A DNA stretch of 64,000 bases from Pseudomonas sp. MPC6 (GCF_006094435.1 NZ_CP034783.1:1825001-1889000); one strand, 5' to 3'; positions 37,964 through 46,522 are shown, counted from the first letter of the stretch. Notes: generated by a model not told the origin, from the letters alone. Program-made: numbers and translations.

Positions 37964-38886
37964 TTCGCGGCCCCTTGGTACGGGTGGGTTTCATGCCAGT
38001 GGCGAGCGATGTCGACACGGCGGCTGAACCACACCTGTTCATGACTTTTAGCGTATTCGATAAAACGCTTGAGCGAGGCCAAGCGCGCCGGACGGCCGAT
38101 CAGGCGGCAGTGCAGGCCGATCGACAGCATTTTCGGTGCTTCGGCACCTTCGGCATACAGCACATCGAATGCGTCTTTGAGGTATTCGAAGAAATCGTCG
38201 CCCTTGTTGAACCCCTGGACCTGGGTGAAGCGCATGTCGTTGGTGTCCAGGGTGTACGGGATCACCAGGTGCGGCTTGCCGGTCGGGTTGTTCGGTTCCC
38301 AGTAGGGCAGGTCGTCGTCGTAGGTGTCGCAGTCGTAGAGGAAACCGCCTTCTTCCATTACCAGGCGACGGGTGTTCGGGCCGGTGCGGCCGGTGTACCA
38401 GCCCAGTGGCCGCTCGCCGGTGATTTCGGTGAGCACGCGGATCGCTTCGAGCATGTGCTCGCGTTCCTGGGCTTCGTCCATGTACTGGTAGTCGATCCAG
38501 CGATAGCCGTGGCTGCAGATCTCGTGGCCGGCATCGACCATCGCGCGGATCACATCCGGATGGCGCTGGGCGGCCATGGCCACGGCGAAGACGGTCAGCG
38601 GGATATCGAATTCCTTGAACAGTTTCAGAATCCGCCAGACGCCGGCACGGCTGCCATACTCGTACAGGGATTCCATGCTCATGTTGCGCGCGCCTTGCAG
38701 CGGCTGCGCCGAGACCATTTCCGAGAGGAAGGCTTCGGATTCCTTGTCGCCGTGCAGGATATTGCGCTCGCCACCTTCCTCGTAGTTGAGGACGAAGGAC
38801 AGGGCGATACGGGCGTTGCCCGGCCAGTGTGGGTGAGGAGGGTTACTGCCGTAACCGATCAGGTCGCGTGGATAGTCAGCGCTCAC
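37960..38886 (-). CDS. puuE: Allantoinase PuuE (polysaccharide-deacetylase fold)
   Basis: A 308-residue enzyme starting MSADYPRDLIGYGSNPPHPHWPG, with LSFVLNYEEGGERNILHGD and HEICSHGYRWIDYQ, the NodB-like fold of the metal-independent allantoinases of pseudomonads. It opens allantoin to allantoate. First gene of the urate operon; the palindrome TTGTATACAA lies 85 bases upstream. Confidence 0.95.
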   Translation of the reverse strand: MSADYPRDLIGYGSNPPHPHWPGNARIALSFVLNYEEGGERNILHGDKESEAFLSEMVSAQPLQGARNMSMESLYEYGSRAGVWRILKLFKEFDIPLTVFAVAMAAQRHPDVIRAMVDAGHEICSHGYRWIDYQYMDEAQEREHMLEAIRVLTEITGERPLGWYTGRTGPNTRRLVMEEGGFLYDCDTYDDDLPYWEPNNPTGKPHLVIPYTLDTNDMRFTQVQGFNKGDDFFEYLKDAFDVLYAEGAEAPKMLSIGLHCRLIGRPARLASLKRFIEYAKSHEQVWFSRRVDIARHWHETHPYQGAAK

Positions 38887-38970
38887 TGCAGTCTTCCTTC
38901 TTGTTCGTGTTGACAGGTTGTGTGACAGCCCTGGTTGGGGTGACAGGCCGGTGTCACAGCGATGGAATGA

Positions 38971-38980
38971 TTGTATACAA
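38971..38980. promoter_or_regulatory. Putative operator TTGTATACAA before puuE
   Basis: Perfect 10 bp palindrome 85 bases upstream of the puuE start. The shape resembles operators of GntR/FadR-type repressors (TnGTnnnACnA). The same sequence recurs before the purine permease gene at 46.5 kb. Confidence 0.55.
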
Positions 38981-39175
38981 CTTTATATCGACATTGTAAG
39001 CCTGTTTTTTTACATTTTTCCCTAACGGTCATCCTGGCTTGCTCGAGCAAGAACCGAGCAAGAAACCTGCCTGATCGGTCAGCTAATGGGTAGAAGGTCC
39101 TTTTGTTGCATGGTGCGAAGGCGACTTCGTCAGGAACCGCCGAATAGCGGGATTTGGAGAAAAATGTCGTTTTTA

Positions 39176-39185
39176 TTGTGTACAA
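39176..39185. promoter_or_regulatory. Putative operator TTGTGTACAA before hiuH
   Basis: One-base variant of the palindrome, extended to ATTGTGTACAAT, about 130 bases upstream of hiuH. It is likely bound by the same regulator as the puuE site. Confidence 0.5.
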
Positions 39186-39316
39186 TTTTTTTTAAAAGTG
39201 TCTTAATCGATGCCTCGCCGCAGCGTTTCGAGCTCCGAAACGATGCGGTCTCCTTTTCAACTGACTTCGGGAGGCGCGAGGCCTGACTGCTCCACGCAGC
39301 CAGGCGCGCAGAATCA

Positions 39317-39670
39317 ATGGGACGTTTGACTACTCACATCTTAGACGCCGCACACGGTTGCCCGGGCAGCTCGATCAAGGTCGAGCTGTACCGCGTTGAA
39401 GGCTCGCAGCTGGAGCTGGTCGCCAGCGCGATCACCAACAGCGATGGCCGTGTCGATACACCGCTGCTGCAAGGCGATGACTACCGCTCCGGGGTCTACC
39501 AGATTCAGTTTCATGCGGGCGATTACTACCGCGCCCGGGGCGTGCAGCTCCCGGAGCCGGCGTTTCTGGATGTGGTGGTGCTACGGTTTGGCATCTGCGC
39601 CGAGCAAGATCACTACCACGTGCCGTTGCTGATTTCCCCTTACAGCTATTCAACCTACCGAGGAAGCTGA
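39317..39670 (+). CDS. hiuH: 5-hydroxyisourate hydrolase (transthyretin-like)
   Basis: A 117-residue protein with the family signature: N-terminal LTTHILDAAHGCPG with active-site His and the C-terminal tetrapeptide YRGS. It hydrolyses 5-hydroxyisourate, the PuuD product, to OHCU. It is transcribed divergently from puuE. This completes all enzyme steps from urate to glyoxylate in the window. Confidence 0.96.
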   Translation: MGRLTTHILDAAHGCPGSSIKVELYRVEGSQLELVASAITNSDGRVDTPLLQGDDYRSGVYQIQFHAGDYYRARGVQLPEPAFLDVVVLRFGICAEQDHYHVPLLISPYSYSTYRGS

Positions 39671-39729
39671 TCCCCCAGGCAACTGTCTCAACATCGAAGC
39701 GACTGCGCATATAGCTTCTTTGGTCTTTC

Positions 39730-39755
39730 GCCCGCTCACACTGCGGGCTTTTTTT
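39730..39755 (+). terminator. Terminator of hiuH
   Basis: GCCCGC-TCACACT-GCGGGC followed by seven T residues, 60 bases after the hiuH stop codon. Confidence 0.85.
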
Positions 39756-39809
39756 CGCGCTTCCAATGGCTCTGGAAGACACTTCATGTTCAACCTGGCT
39801 GCGGTCCCC

Positions 39810-39832
39810 CTGTAGGAAGCTGGCTTGTCGGA
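39810..39832. repeat. Decayed single REP core
   Basis: CTGTAGGAAGCTGGCTTGTCGGA resembles the GCTGGC-type REP but has an inserted base and a broken palindrome, and no partner is visible. Confidence 0.55.
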
Positions 39833-39913
39833 TCGTCGCAAGGCCGCGAAGGCGACCGTACAGCCGACCCTGCTCTGTCGGCTGTACACAACCTGAGTCC
39901 CTGAAGGACCTTT

Positions 39914-41485
39914 CTAGCGCCTTGGATCGTCGGTTCGTACGATAAAAACCGAATCCGGGTGATCGGCCAGGATCTGTCCGCCACCTTTGAGCCAGATCAG
40001 TTTGTTGGCGGCCTCGGCGTTTTGCACCGCGCGCATGGCCGCCGGGCCAATCAGTTCCGGTAGCCGCTCGGGGACATATCTGCGTTCGTCGGCGGGGGAG
40101 ATCTGAACTTTACGGCCGTGAATGCGGTGCAGGCTCATGTAGAACACAAAGTCATGTCCGGTTCGTGTGAACACCACCGTTGGAAAGGTATGGGCGGGGC
40201 CCAGCTCGAACACGGTATATCCATTGCGAGTCAACAGGTCCTTCATGAATCGTTTGATGGCCCCGGCAGTCAGGGACGAGGAGAAATATCTCCACTCCCC
40301 CGAGAATTTTTGCGAATCAAACTGCAGTCGTTGCAGAGGCACCTGATCGGCGGGGTCAGGCAGCTCCACTATCCGGTGTGAGCCTTTGCCTGGAATCGTT
40401 TGTAATACCGAGAGCATGAGCAGCGGGTCGGCCAGCTCTGGCCGTGGCGTTACGCTTGAGGTCTTCCAGTCAGTGAAGACTTGCCGCAGGGTCGTCAACC
40501 CGGCGCCGGTGGCAATGTCGGAACCGTTGGCGAGGGAAAACTGTTTTCTCGCGACGTTCAGCAGCGATAGGTCTGACAGCTCGGGAAAGTAAGCGGCGAC
40601 ATAGTCGGTCAGCGTCCTGTCAAAAGGCAGTCTTGGATCGACTTCCCAGTGGTGAGTCGGCGGGACCTGGATCGCGCCACGGGGTTGTTGTTCGATGTGT
40701 TGCCGCAGGGTTGCCTGGAACAGATCGAAGTCGTAGATCAGGTGCGCCGGGTTTTTGATATAGGCAATCGGATGGTCCGATGCATCAACGCGCGGCACTG
40801 TCTTGTAGCGAACGCCCTCGATGCTGATGTCTCCGGGCGAAGCATGGTGGGCGGCGATCCCCCAGTTTTTCCAGGGCTCGGAGGATGCGCCGGTGTCGGG
40901 TATCCGTGGTCGCCTGGACGTCCCCGCTTCTAGCCCATCACCTGCCAGTGGGTGGCGGGTAATAATCAGTTCCGAATCCCCGGTGCCAATGCTGACGGCC
41001 CGAACCTGACGCCATGCGAGCGTGCCTTCCACCCGCTCAAGCCGCGGGCCGGACGGCTCCAGTTCCGAGAGTCGTTTGACGCGCAAATGGCCGTGCCTAT
41101 CGGTCCCCAGCAGCACCGTCCCGCCATCGACGAGATCGACAAACTTGCGCCTGGAGCTAATTGATCGGAACCCGGTCAGCGGGTCGGGTGCGGGCAGCCG
41201 GTCAACCATTTTCGGTGGCAGGTAGTAATGGCTGATGGGGTGGTCGGTGGTGATTCGGCTGATGTGGGTGCTGGCAGGGAGATCGGTTATTTCAACTGCC
41301 GCAGGTTGGGCATCCGGCGCTGCCGAGTGCTCAGGGTAGAGGTGGGGCTGTGACAGATCGGGCTCATGACCAGGCAGAATGCCAGGGCGCCTGGGTAAGT
41401 GATCCGCGGTCGTGTCGCGTCGGCCGGGGGTACTGTCGTTTGTAGAACCCGGGGCTTTGGGTCGGCTGGGGTATTTTGGGCTCAT
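39914..41485 (-). CDS. Large protein of unknown function, effector-like (523 aa)
   Basis: A 523-residue protein without signal peptide or membrane helix. Residues 1-60 are Pro/Ser/Arg-rich and likely disordered. ITDLP at 66-70 is followed by a beta-rich module (about 103-160: RKFVDLVDGGTVLLGTDRHG, then SGPRLERVEGTLAWR) that is repeated twice in the next gene. The C-terminal 240 residues (from HHWEVDPRLPFDRTLTDYVA) match nothing I recognise. It is second of a tandem pair, 162 bases downstream of the 772-residue gene. The architecture resembles secreted effectors or polymorphic toxins of Pseudomonas; that is inference. GGAG lies upstream of the ATG. Confidence 0.75.
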   Translation of the reverse strand: MSPKYPSRPKAPGSTNDSTPGRRDTTADHLPRRPGILPGHEPDLSQPHLYPEHSAAPDAQPAAVEITDLPASTHISRITTDHPISHYYLPPKMVDRLPAPDPLTGFRSISSRRKFVDLVDGGTVLLGTDRHGHLRVKRLSELEPSGPRLERVEGTLAWRQVRAVSIGTGDSELIITRHPLAGDGLEAGTSRRPRIPDTGASSEPWKNWGIAAHHASPGDISIEGVRYKTVPRVDASDHPIAYIKNPAHLIYDFDLFQATLRQHIEQQPRGAIQVPPTHHWEVDPRLPFDRTLTDYVAAYFPELSDLSLLNVARKQFSLANGSDIATGAGLTTLRQVFTDWKTSSVTPRPELADPLLMLSVLQTIPGKGSHRIVELPDPADQVPLQRLQFDSQKFSGEWRYFSSSLTAGAIKRFMKDLLTRNGYTVFELGPAHTFPTVVFTRTGHDFVFYMSLHRIHGRKVQISPADERRYVPERLPELIGPAAMRAVQNAEAANKLIWLKGGGQILADHPDSVFIVRTDDPRR

Positions 41486-41647
41486 GGAAATCCGTGCTCC
41501 GTTGAGATCGTATGAATGTTTGGTGTATCAGGCGGTTCTCGCCAGCTTCATGTAATGACTCCAGTCATAAGAGCGAACGCGTAGACAAGTGCGTCGGGTC
41601 CGTGCAGATCACTCAATCTGGAAGCCTTCAAATGTCTTACCAGACCC

Positions 41648-43966
41648 CTACAGGCTCTGGGCCGCCTGCATGGCGGTCCTGTTTATCGCTAATAAATAAT
41701 CGCCTTTGGCTATGTTTGTGCTTGTGCCTGAACGGTTACTGTCCCTCGATTTTTTGAAAGTGTGGAATCCCAGGGTATTGAAAGCCGTCTCTTTCTGGGG
41801 AGAGTAAGCGTTGGTAATAATCACTTGCGCTCCGTTTTTACTCAGCGGTATTACGTGCTCTTCAATTTTTGTTATGAAGGCCTCCACGGATAGATGGGTG
41901 TCGCTGAAATGGCCGCTTAAAATGATTAAATCGTTTTTATTTTTGCTTTCGTCACGCAAACTATCCAATAGCGTCCACCCGTCCTCGTTCGCGACATGGG
42001 TGGGGTGCTTTGCGCTGGCATGAAGGTGGCTGATGTAATTGATGTGATCGTTGTTCGCCAGTCCGGCGGAAAATAATCTGACCGTCGGGCCGTCTGTCAA
42101 CATCATGGAAACAGGGAAATGCAAGCTATGGTTTCCGGTGTTTAGCTTTTTTATTTCAACAATGCCGGTGTTGCGCTGGTTGTTGTTTTGAGTGATATAA
42201 AATACTGCAGCCAGAAAGGCTTTTTCGTTAGCAGTGGGCGGCGGGAGGCTGATAACGAGCTCATCGCCTTGTGATTGAGCGCCCACAGAAGCTCTTCGGG
42301 TGGGCGGGGTACTGATGACCAATTCTCCGTTTTTCAATTCAACGACAACGTCCACGACTTCGTTGAAGTAATTCTTTACCGCATCGCGAAAATTCTTGAC
42401 GGGTTCAGTCTTGACGAATGCCTGGCTGTCTTGTTTGCTTTTAAATTTTATCGAGAGGTTAACAGGGTTGAACTCAAAGCCATATTGCTTGCCCAGCGCA
42501 ACCAGATCCTCTTTAATGGAATCAATGTAGTACTTTACCCGGTCAGGCTGTTGGATGATTTCCTTTTGAGTCCATGAGATAAGTGGATTGATATCATTTA
42601 TTATCATAGCTCCTTCGAACCCTACGGCCCTGGCGTAATTGGCATAAAAGCCTGAGCCCGCCATGGGTTCGATAATGCGTTGAATAGTGGCCTGTCCATT
42701 TGATCGTTGATTGACAAGGTCGGCGATCAGTCCGCCGTCGATGGTTTTTACTTCGGTGACCACTTGACCTGGTAACTTGAAAAAGGCTAGCGAATGGAGG
42801 TCGATTTTCATTCCCCACTGAGTAAACGTCTCTATTTTCAGTTTGATATTGTCAGCGCTGGTCGCTGCTTTCAATAACGCAGAACCCCGCTCAAGAAGCG
42901 CTTTGTAGTGGGGCCTGCGGCCTATCTCACTCGTGAACGGGTAAAAAGGATTCTGCGAAGTCCATGAGTTCTTTTCCAATCTGAATTTTGCTGCATGCCT
43001 GGAATGGTGTAAGGCGAACGGCTGAATGGTGCCTCCCTCATTCGGCTGCCACCTGCCATTCCAGACCGTATCCGGGTCTGAGGGGGCGGGTTGGATAGCG
43101 GTGTGCACAGTGTCGACGGGTTGCTCAAGGCGTGGGCGCTTGCCGGGTCCCGGGCTGGTTTCTTCGATCCGCCACTGCATCGTTGTTTCGATTCTTTCCA
43201 GTACGGGGCCGTCGGGGATCAGCACCCTGGCGGTCGTCGCCTGGTATCTCCCATCCCCTATTGGCACCACCATGACAGTCGTACCGTTCTCGAGATTGAC
43301 ATATAGCCTCTCGATAGTGTCCCGACGAGGCACTGTGTCTCGACGAATTCCGTTCGTGTCTGGCGCCGTCAGGGACCTGGCGTATGCTCTTGGAATGATC
43401 AACTCGTTGAGGCTTACAGGTTGTCCGAGTTCAGGTGAAGGTTCGTTTTCGCTTGTTTTGGTCGGATCAGAACCGGAGGTTTTCTTTCGCCATAGTGGTT
43501 TGCCTTCGATTTTCTCCAGCACCATAAGGTGCGCCGTTGCCGTCTTTATTTCGTATTGACCGTTCGGATTTATCCCAATAAGAACATCACCGATGTCTTC
43601 CAGATGAGCATACAGCGAACCGTCACGACCGCGTGAAATTCCGGAATTATCAATAAGAACCAGGTCGTCGCCGAGTGTTGGCCTGTAAATATGCATATCG
43701 TCGGGGAACTCTGGCGAAGAGCGTCCAAGAACCGGAAGATCCGTAATCATGATTGCGGGTTTTGAAGGTGGATCGATGTCTGGCGAATGTTCGCGGGACA
43801 GTACCTCGGGCGTTGTATCTCTTCCCGGCCAATGAAAATCAGGATGCCCGGAAGTCGGCCGGTTACCGGAGGGTTGAAGAGTCTGCGAAGGCGGGCTTGT
43901 CGTCGTCGAACTGCCGCCAGGTGAATCGGAATCGGGCGTTTTGATTTTTACCGGTGGCTTGGCCAT
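41648..43966 (-). CDS. Effector-like protein with degenerate Dam-type methyltransferase domain (772 aa)
   Basis: A 772-residue protein with no signal peptide. Residues 1-70 are Pro/Ser/Thr-rich. MITDLP (73-78) leads to two copies of the beta module (about 92-161 and 195-268, each ending LEKIEG..LWR or LERIET..QWR). Residues about 370-765 look like a Dam-family adenine methyltransferase: EPMAGSGF at 433-440 (SAM motif I), NDINP at 457-461, and the terminal TNAYS...GFHTFKKSRDSNRSG...DYLLAIN block like Dam's SNHDT..KVRRSIS..ELL. The expected DPPY is replaced by LSGHFSD near 683-689. The 3' half is AT-rich with host-atypical codons. Confidence 0.72.
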   Translation of the reverse strand: MAKPPVKIKTPDSDSPGGSSTTTSPPSQTLQPSGNRPTSGHPDFHWPGRDTTPEVLSREHSPDIDPPSKPAIMITDLPVLGRSSPEFPDDMHIYRPTLGDDLVLIDNSGISRGRDGSLYAHLEDIGDVLIGINPNGQYEIKTATAHLMVLEKIEGKPLWRKKTSGSDPTKTSENEPSPELGQPVSLNELIIPRAYARSLTAPDTNGIRRDTVPRRDTIERLYVNLENGTTVMVVPIGDGRYQATTARVLIPDGPVLERIETTMQWRIEETSPGPGKRPRLEQPVDTVHTAIQPAPSDPDTVWNGRWQPNEGGTIQPFALHHSRHAAKFRLEKNSWTSQNPFYPFTSEIGRRPHYKALLERGSALLKAATSADNIKLKIETFTQWGMKIDLHSLAFFKLPGQVVTEVKTIDGGLIADLVNQRSNGQATIQRIIEPMAGSGFYANYARAVGFEGAMIINDINPLISWTQKEIIQQPDRVKYYIDSIKEDLVALGKQYGFEFNPVNLSIKFKSKQDSQAFVKTEPVKNFRDAVKNYFNEVVDVVVELKNGELVISTPPTRRASVGAQSQGDELVISLPPPTANEKAFLAAVFYITQNNNQRNTGIVEIKKLNTGNHSLHFPVSMMLTDGPTVRLFSAGLANNDHINYISHLHASAKHPTHVANEDGWTLLDSLRDESKNKNDLIILSGHFSDTHLSVEAFITKIEEHVIPLSKNGAQVIITNAYSPQKETAFNTLGFHTFKKSRDSNRSGTSTNIAKGDYLLAINRTAMQAAQSL

Positions 43967-44338
43967 TTGTTGTATTCCAATAGGTTGCGAGATAGTTGGC
44001 GTGCGCGTGAAGGGAGTCGTGATTCAAGAAAATATGATTAGGTACTTTCTGAATGCGGCTCGATATACCCGAATGTGGTCAACATTCAAGAATTCACTCG
44101 CTTTCTATCAGAATGGCGAAGTGTCAACCGATCGAAGTATAAATATATATGACGTTGTTTCTATGTGTTGCGGATTTTCGGGAAAGAACTGTAGTTTGCG
44201 GGGTCGTTGCGTCTGTAAAGTGTGGCGCGCAAGTAACAGGCTATGGATATAATACTCTATCCATGAGGCGGGGTAGCTATTGGCGGGGTTCTGCCCTCCT
44301 GAATGATATCGCGAATCAGGAGGGCAACAGGGAAGAGG
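43967..44338. other. AT-rich spacer upstream of the effector-like pair
   Basis: About 370 bases of low GC content compared with neighbours, and no supported gene. It should hold the promoter of the 772-residue gene. A 10 bp inverted repeat at 44293-44325 marks its right end. Confidence 0.5.
44293..44325. repeat. Perfect 10 bp inverted repeat
   Basis: GCCCTCCTGA and TCAGGAGGGC with a 13-base loop, 14 bases beyond the LysE stop codon. No clear T run follows on the minus strand, so it is a weak terminator or another structured element. Confidence 0.6.
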
Positions 44339-44968
44339 TCAGTGACTGCTGAGCAAGGAAGCGGCCCCCGCACCGCCAAACAACCCGGCACTGATCCGGT
44401 TGAACCAACTTTGTCCCTTGCCGCTGCGCAGGTATCGCGCCGCACCATGCGCCCCCAGCCCATAGGCCAATTTGCACAGCAGGTCCAGCACCGTCCAGGT
44501 GGCGATCATTATCAGCAGTTGCGGCAGGAACGGCTGCTCGGCACTCAAGAATTGCGGCAGGAATGCAGCAAAAAACAGAATGTCCTTCGGATTGCTCGCA
44601 CCCAGCACGAACGCGCGCCCGAACAGGGCACGGAAACGTGGCACCGGCGCAGCCTGGGGGACTTCGGCGCCCACCGAGGGTTGACGCGATTGCTGCCAGC
44701 TCTGCCAGGCGAGGTAGAACAGGTACAGCGCGCCGACGATCTTCAGGGCGCTGAACAACTGTTCCGAGGCGAGCAACAACGCGCCCAGCCCCAGCGCCGA
44801 AGCACTGAGCAGGCAGATTGAAGCAAACACGCCTCCCAGAAACGCCGGGTAGGAACGGCGCAGACCGTAATTCAGGCTGTTGCTGATCATCAGCAACGAC
44901 AGTGGCCCCGGGATCAGGATCACCACCAGCGCAGCGCCGCTGAACAGCAGCCAGGTTTCCAGACTCAT
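44339..44968 (-). CDS. LysE/RhtB-family exporter
   Basis: A 209-residue membrane protein starting MSLETWLLFSGAALVVILIPGPLSLLMISNSLNYG, with the family's Pro-Gly-Pro in helix 1, six hydrophobic helices and SNPKDILFFAAFLPQF in the middle. LysE/RhtB proteins export amino acids such as lysine, homoserine or threonine; the substrate here is unknown. The start is ATG 44968 with GGAGGAAAG upstream. Confidence 0.88.
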   Translation of the reverse strand: MSLETWLLFSGAALVVILIPGPLSLLMISNSLNYGLRRSYPAFLGGVFASICLLSASALGLGALLLASEQLFSALKIVGALYLFYLAWQSWQQSRQPSVGAEVPQAAPVPRFRALFGRAFVLGASNPKDILFFAAFLPQFLSAEQPFLPQLLIMIATWTVLDLLCKLAYGLGAHGAARYLRSGKGQSWFNRISAGLFGGAGAASLLSSH

Positions 44969-44986
44969 CACTTTCCTCCATTTGCA

Positions 44987-45014
44987 CAAAAGCCTCACCC
45001 GACGGGGTGAGGCT
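44987..45014 (-). terminator. Terminator of the AzgA-type permease gene
   Basis: Perfect 10 bp stem AGCCTCACCC/GGGTGAGGCT followed on the minus strand by TTTT, about 20 bases after the permease stop codon. Confidence 0.8.
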
Positions 45015-45033
45015 GGTTTAATGCGTTTACGGC

Positions 45034-46383
45034 TTACAAGAAAACGAACTTGGCGATGAAGATCGCGCAGAGCACCCACAAACTGACGGAAATTTCCTTG
45101 TGCTTACCGGTACAGGCCTTGAGCACCACATAGGTGATAAAGCCCAGCGCGATGCCGTCGGCGACCGAAAAGGTCAAGGGCATCATGATCGCGGTAACGA
45201 TCGCCGGAATGCTGTCGGTCGCCTCGTCCCATTCGATGTGTGCCATGCCGCACATCATCAACATTGCCACATAGATCAGTGCGCCGGCGGTGGCATACGC
45301 GGGGATCATGCCAGCCAACGGGGCGAAAAACATTGCTGCAATAAATAACACACCTACGGTCACAGCGGTAAGACCAGTCCGACCACCTGCAGCGACCCCG
45401 GCGGCACTTTCCACGTAGCTGGTGACGGGAGGCACACCCACCACAGCCCCGAATACGCTGGAAGCACTGTCGGCTTTAAGGGCGCGGGAAAGGTTTTCGA
45501 TCTTGCCGTCGGCGTTCACCAGGCCGGCGCGCTGGGCCACGCCCATCAAGGTGCCGGCGGTGTCGAACATGTGCACGAAGAGGAACGCCAGCACCACACT
45601 GATCATGCTGACGTTGAACACGCCCGCGACGTCCATGGCCATCCAGGTCGGTGCCAGGCTCGGCGGGGCCGACATGATGCCCTCGTAGTGCACCAGCCCC
45701 AGGCCCCAACCGGCCAGGGTCACGGTGATGATGCTGATGAGGATCGCGCCGAACACCTTGTGGTAGCTGAGCACGGCAATCATCAGGAAGCAGATGGCCG
45801 CCAGCAATGGACCGGGTTCGCGCAGGGAGCCGAGCTTGATCAGGGTGGCCGGGCTATCGACGACGATGCCTGCGGTTTTCAGGCCGATCAGCCCCAGGAA
45901 CAGGCCCACACCGGCGCCCATCGCGAAGCGCAGGCTCACCGGGATGCTGTTGAGCAGCCATTCGCGAATCCGCGAAAAGGTCAGGAACATGAACAACACG
46001 CCGGAAACGAACACCGCGCCCAGGGCCGTTTCCCAGTTGTAGCCCATGGTGCCGACCACGGTGTAGGTGAAGAAGGCGTTCAGGCCCATGCCCGGCGCGA
46101 GGCCGACCGGCCAGTTGGCGTACAGGCCCATCAACAGGCAGCCCAGCGCGGCGGCGATGCAGGTGGCGACGAACGCCGCCCCGTGATCGATCCCGGCGTC
46201 GGCCATGATGTTGGGGTTGACGAAGATGATGTAGGCCATGGTGATGAAGGTCGTCACACCGGCGATCAGCTCGGTTTTCACCGTGGTGCCATGCATGCTC
46301 AGTTTGAAGATGCGCTCCAGCCAGCCATTGCGTATCGGCGGCGAGAGTTCCAGGGTCGGGGCTTCGGATTTGCGGCTTTCCAC
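45034..46383 (-). CDS. AzgA-type purine (adenine/guanine/hypoxanthine) permease
   Basis: A 449-residue inner-membrane transporter. FKLSMHGTTVKTELIAGVTTFITMAYIIFVNPNIM is the AzgA/GhxP N-terminal signature. GLAPGMGLNAFFTYTVV and TSYVESAAGVAAGGRTGLTAV are conserved substrate-domain loops. Such carriers take up purine bases by proton symport. A copy of the TTGTATACAA palindrome lies about 130 bases upstream, linking it to the urate operon. Confidence 0.92.
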   Translation of the reverse strand: MESRKSEAPTLELSPPIRNGWLERIFKLSMHGTTVKTELIAGVTTFITMAYIIFVNPNIMADAGIDHGAAFVATCIAAALGCLLMGLYANWPVGLAPGMGLNAFFTYTVVGTMGYNWETALGAVFVSGVLFMFLTFSRIREWLLNSIPVSLRFAMGAGVGLFLGLIGLKTAGIVVDSPATLIKLGSLREPGPLLAAICFLMIAVLSYHKVFGAILISIITVTLAGWGLGLVHYEGIMSAPPSLAPTWMAMDVAGVFNVSMISVVLAFLFVHMFDTAGTLMGVAQRAGLVNADGKIENLSRALKADSASSVFGAVVGVPPVTSYVESAAGVAAGGRTGLTAVTVGVLFIAAMFFAPLAGMIPAYATAGALIYVAMLMMCGMAHIEWDEATDSIPAIVTAIMMPLTFSVADGIALGFITYVVLKACTGKHKEISVSLWVLCAIFIAKFVFL

Positions 46384-46512
46384 AGCGAGTACTCCTCAAG
46401 AGTTTTATTGTTATTTCCAGGGCAGGACCCATGAGGGTGGCAGCGGCCCTTTGAGGTGCTTGCGAATTTGTTGACCGCTTGGTCAAGATCTCGCACGAAG
46501 TGGATTATGCTT

Positions 46513-46522
46513 TTGTATACAA
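46513..46522. promoter_or_regulatory. Putative operator TTGTATACAA before the purine permease
   Basis: Identical 10 bp palindrome to the one before puuE, extended to TTTGTATACAAA, about 130 bases upstream of the permease start. Confidence 0.55.

Larger units (their letters stand above)
38887..39316. promoter_or_regulatory. Divergent control region of the urate operon and hiuH
   Basis: A 430-base AT-rich region between puuE and hiuH. It contains two related palindromes, TTGTATACAA (38971-38980) and TTGTGTACAA (39176-39185), one near each gene start. No gene or REP core is seen. The T/A-rich run at 39180-39195 after the second palindrome could be a promoter element. Confidence 0.6.

Noticed and set aside
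39914..43966. Classification as a restriction-modification system
   Set aside because: One protein has a Dam-like fold, but no DPPY motif, no target-recognition domain and no endonuclease-like partner are visible.
44303..44821. A 172-codon plus-strand frame
   Set aside because: It is antisense to the LysE-family exporter and has no domain of its own.
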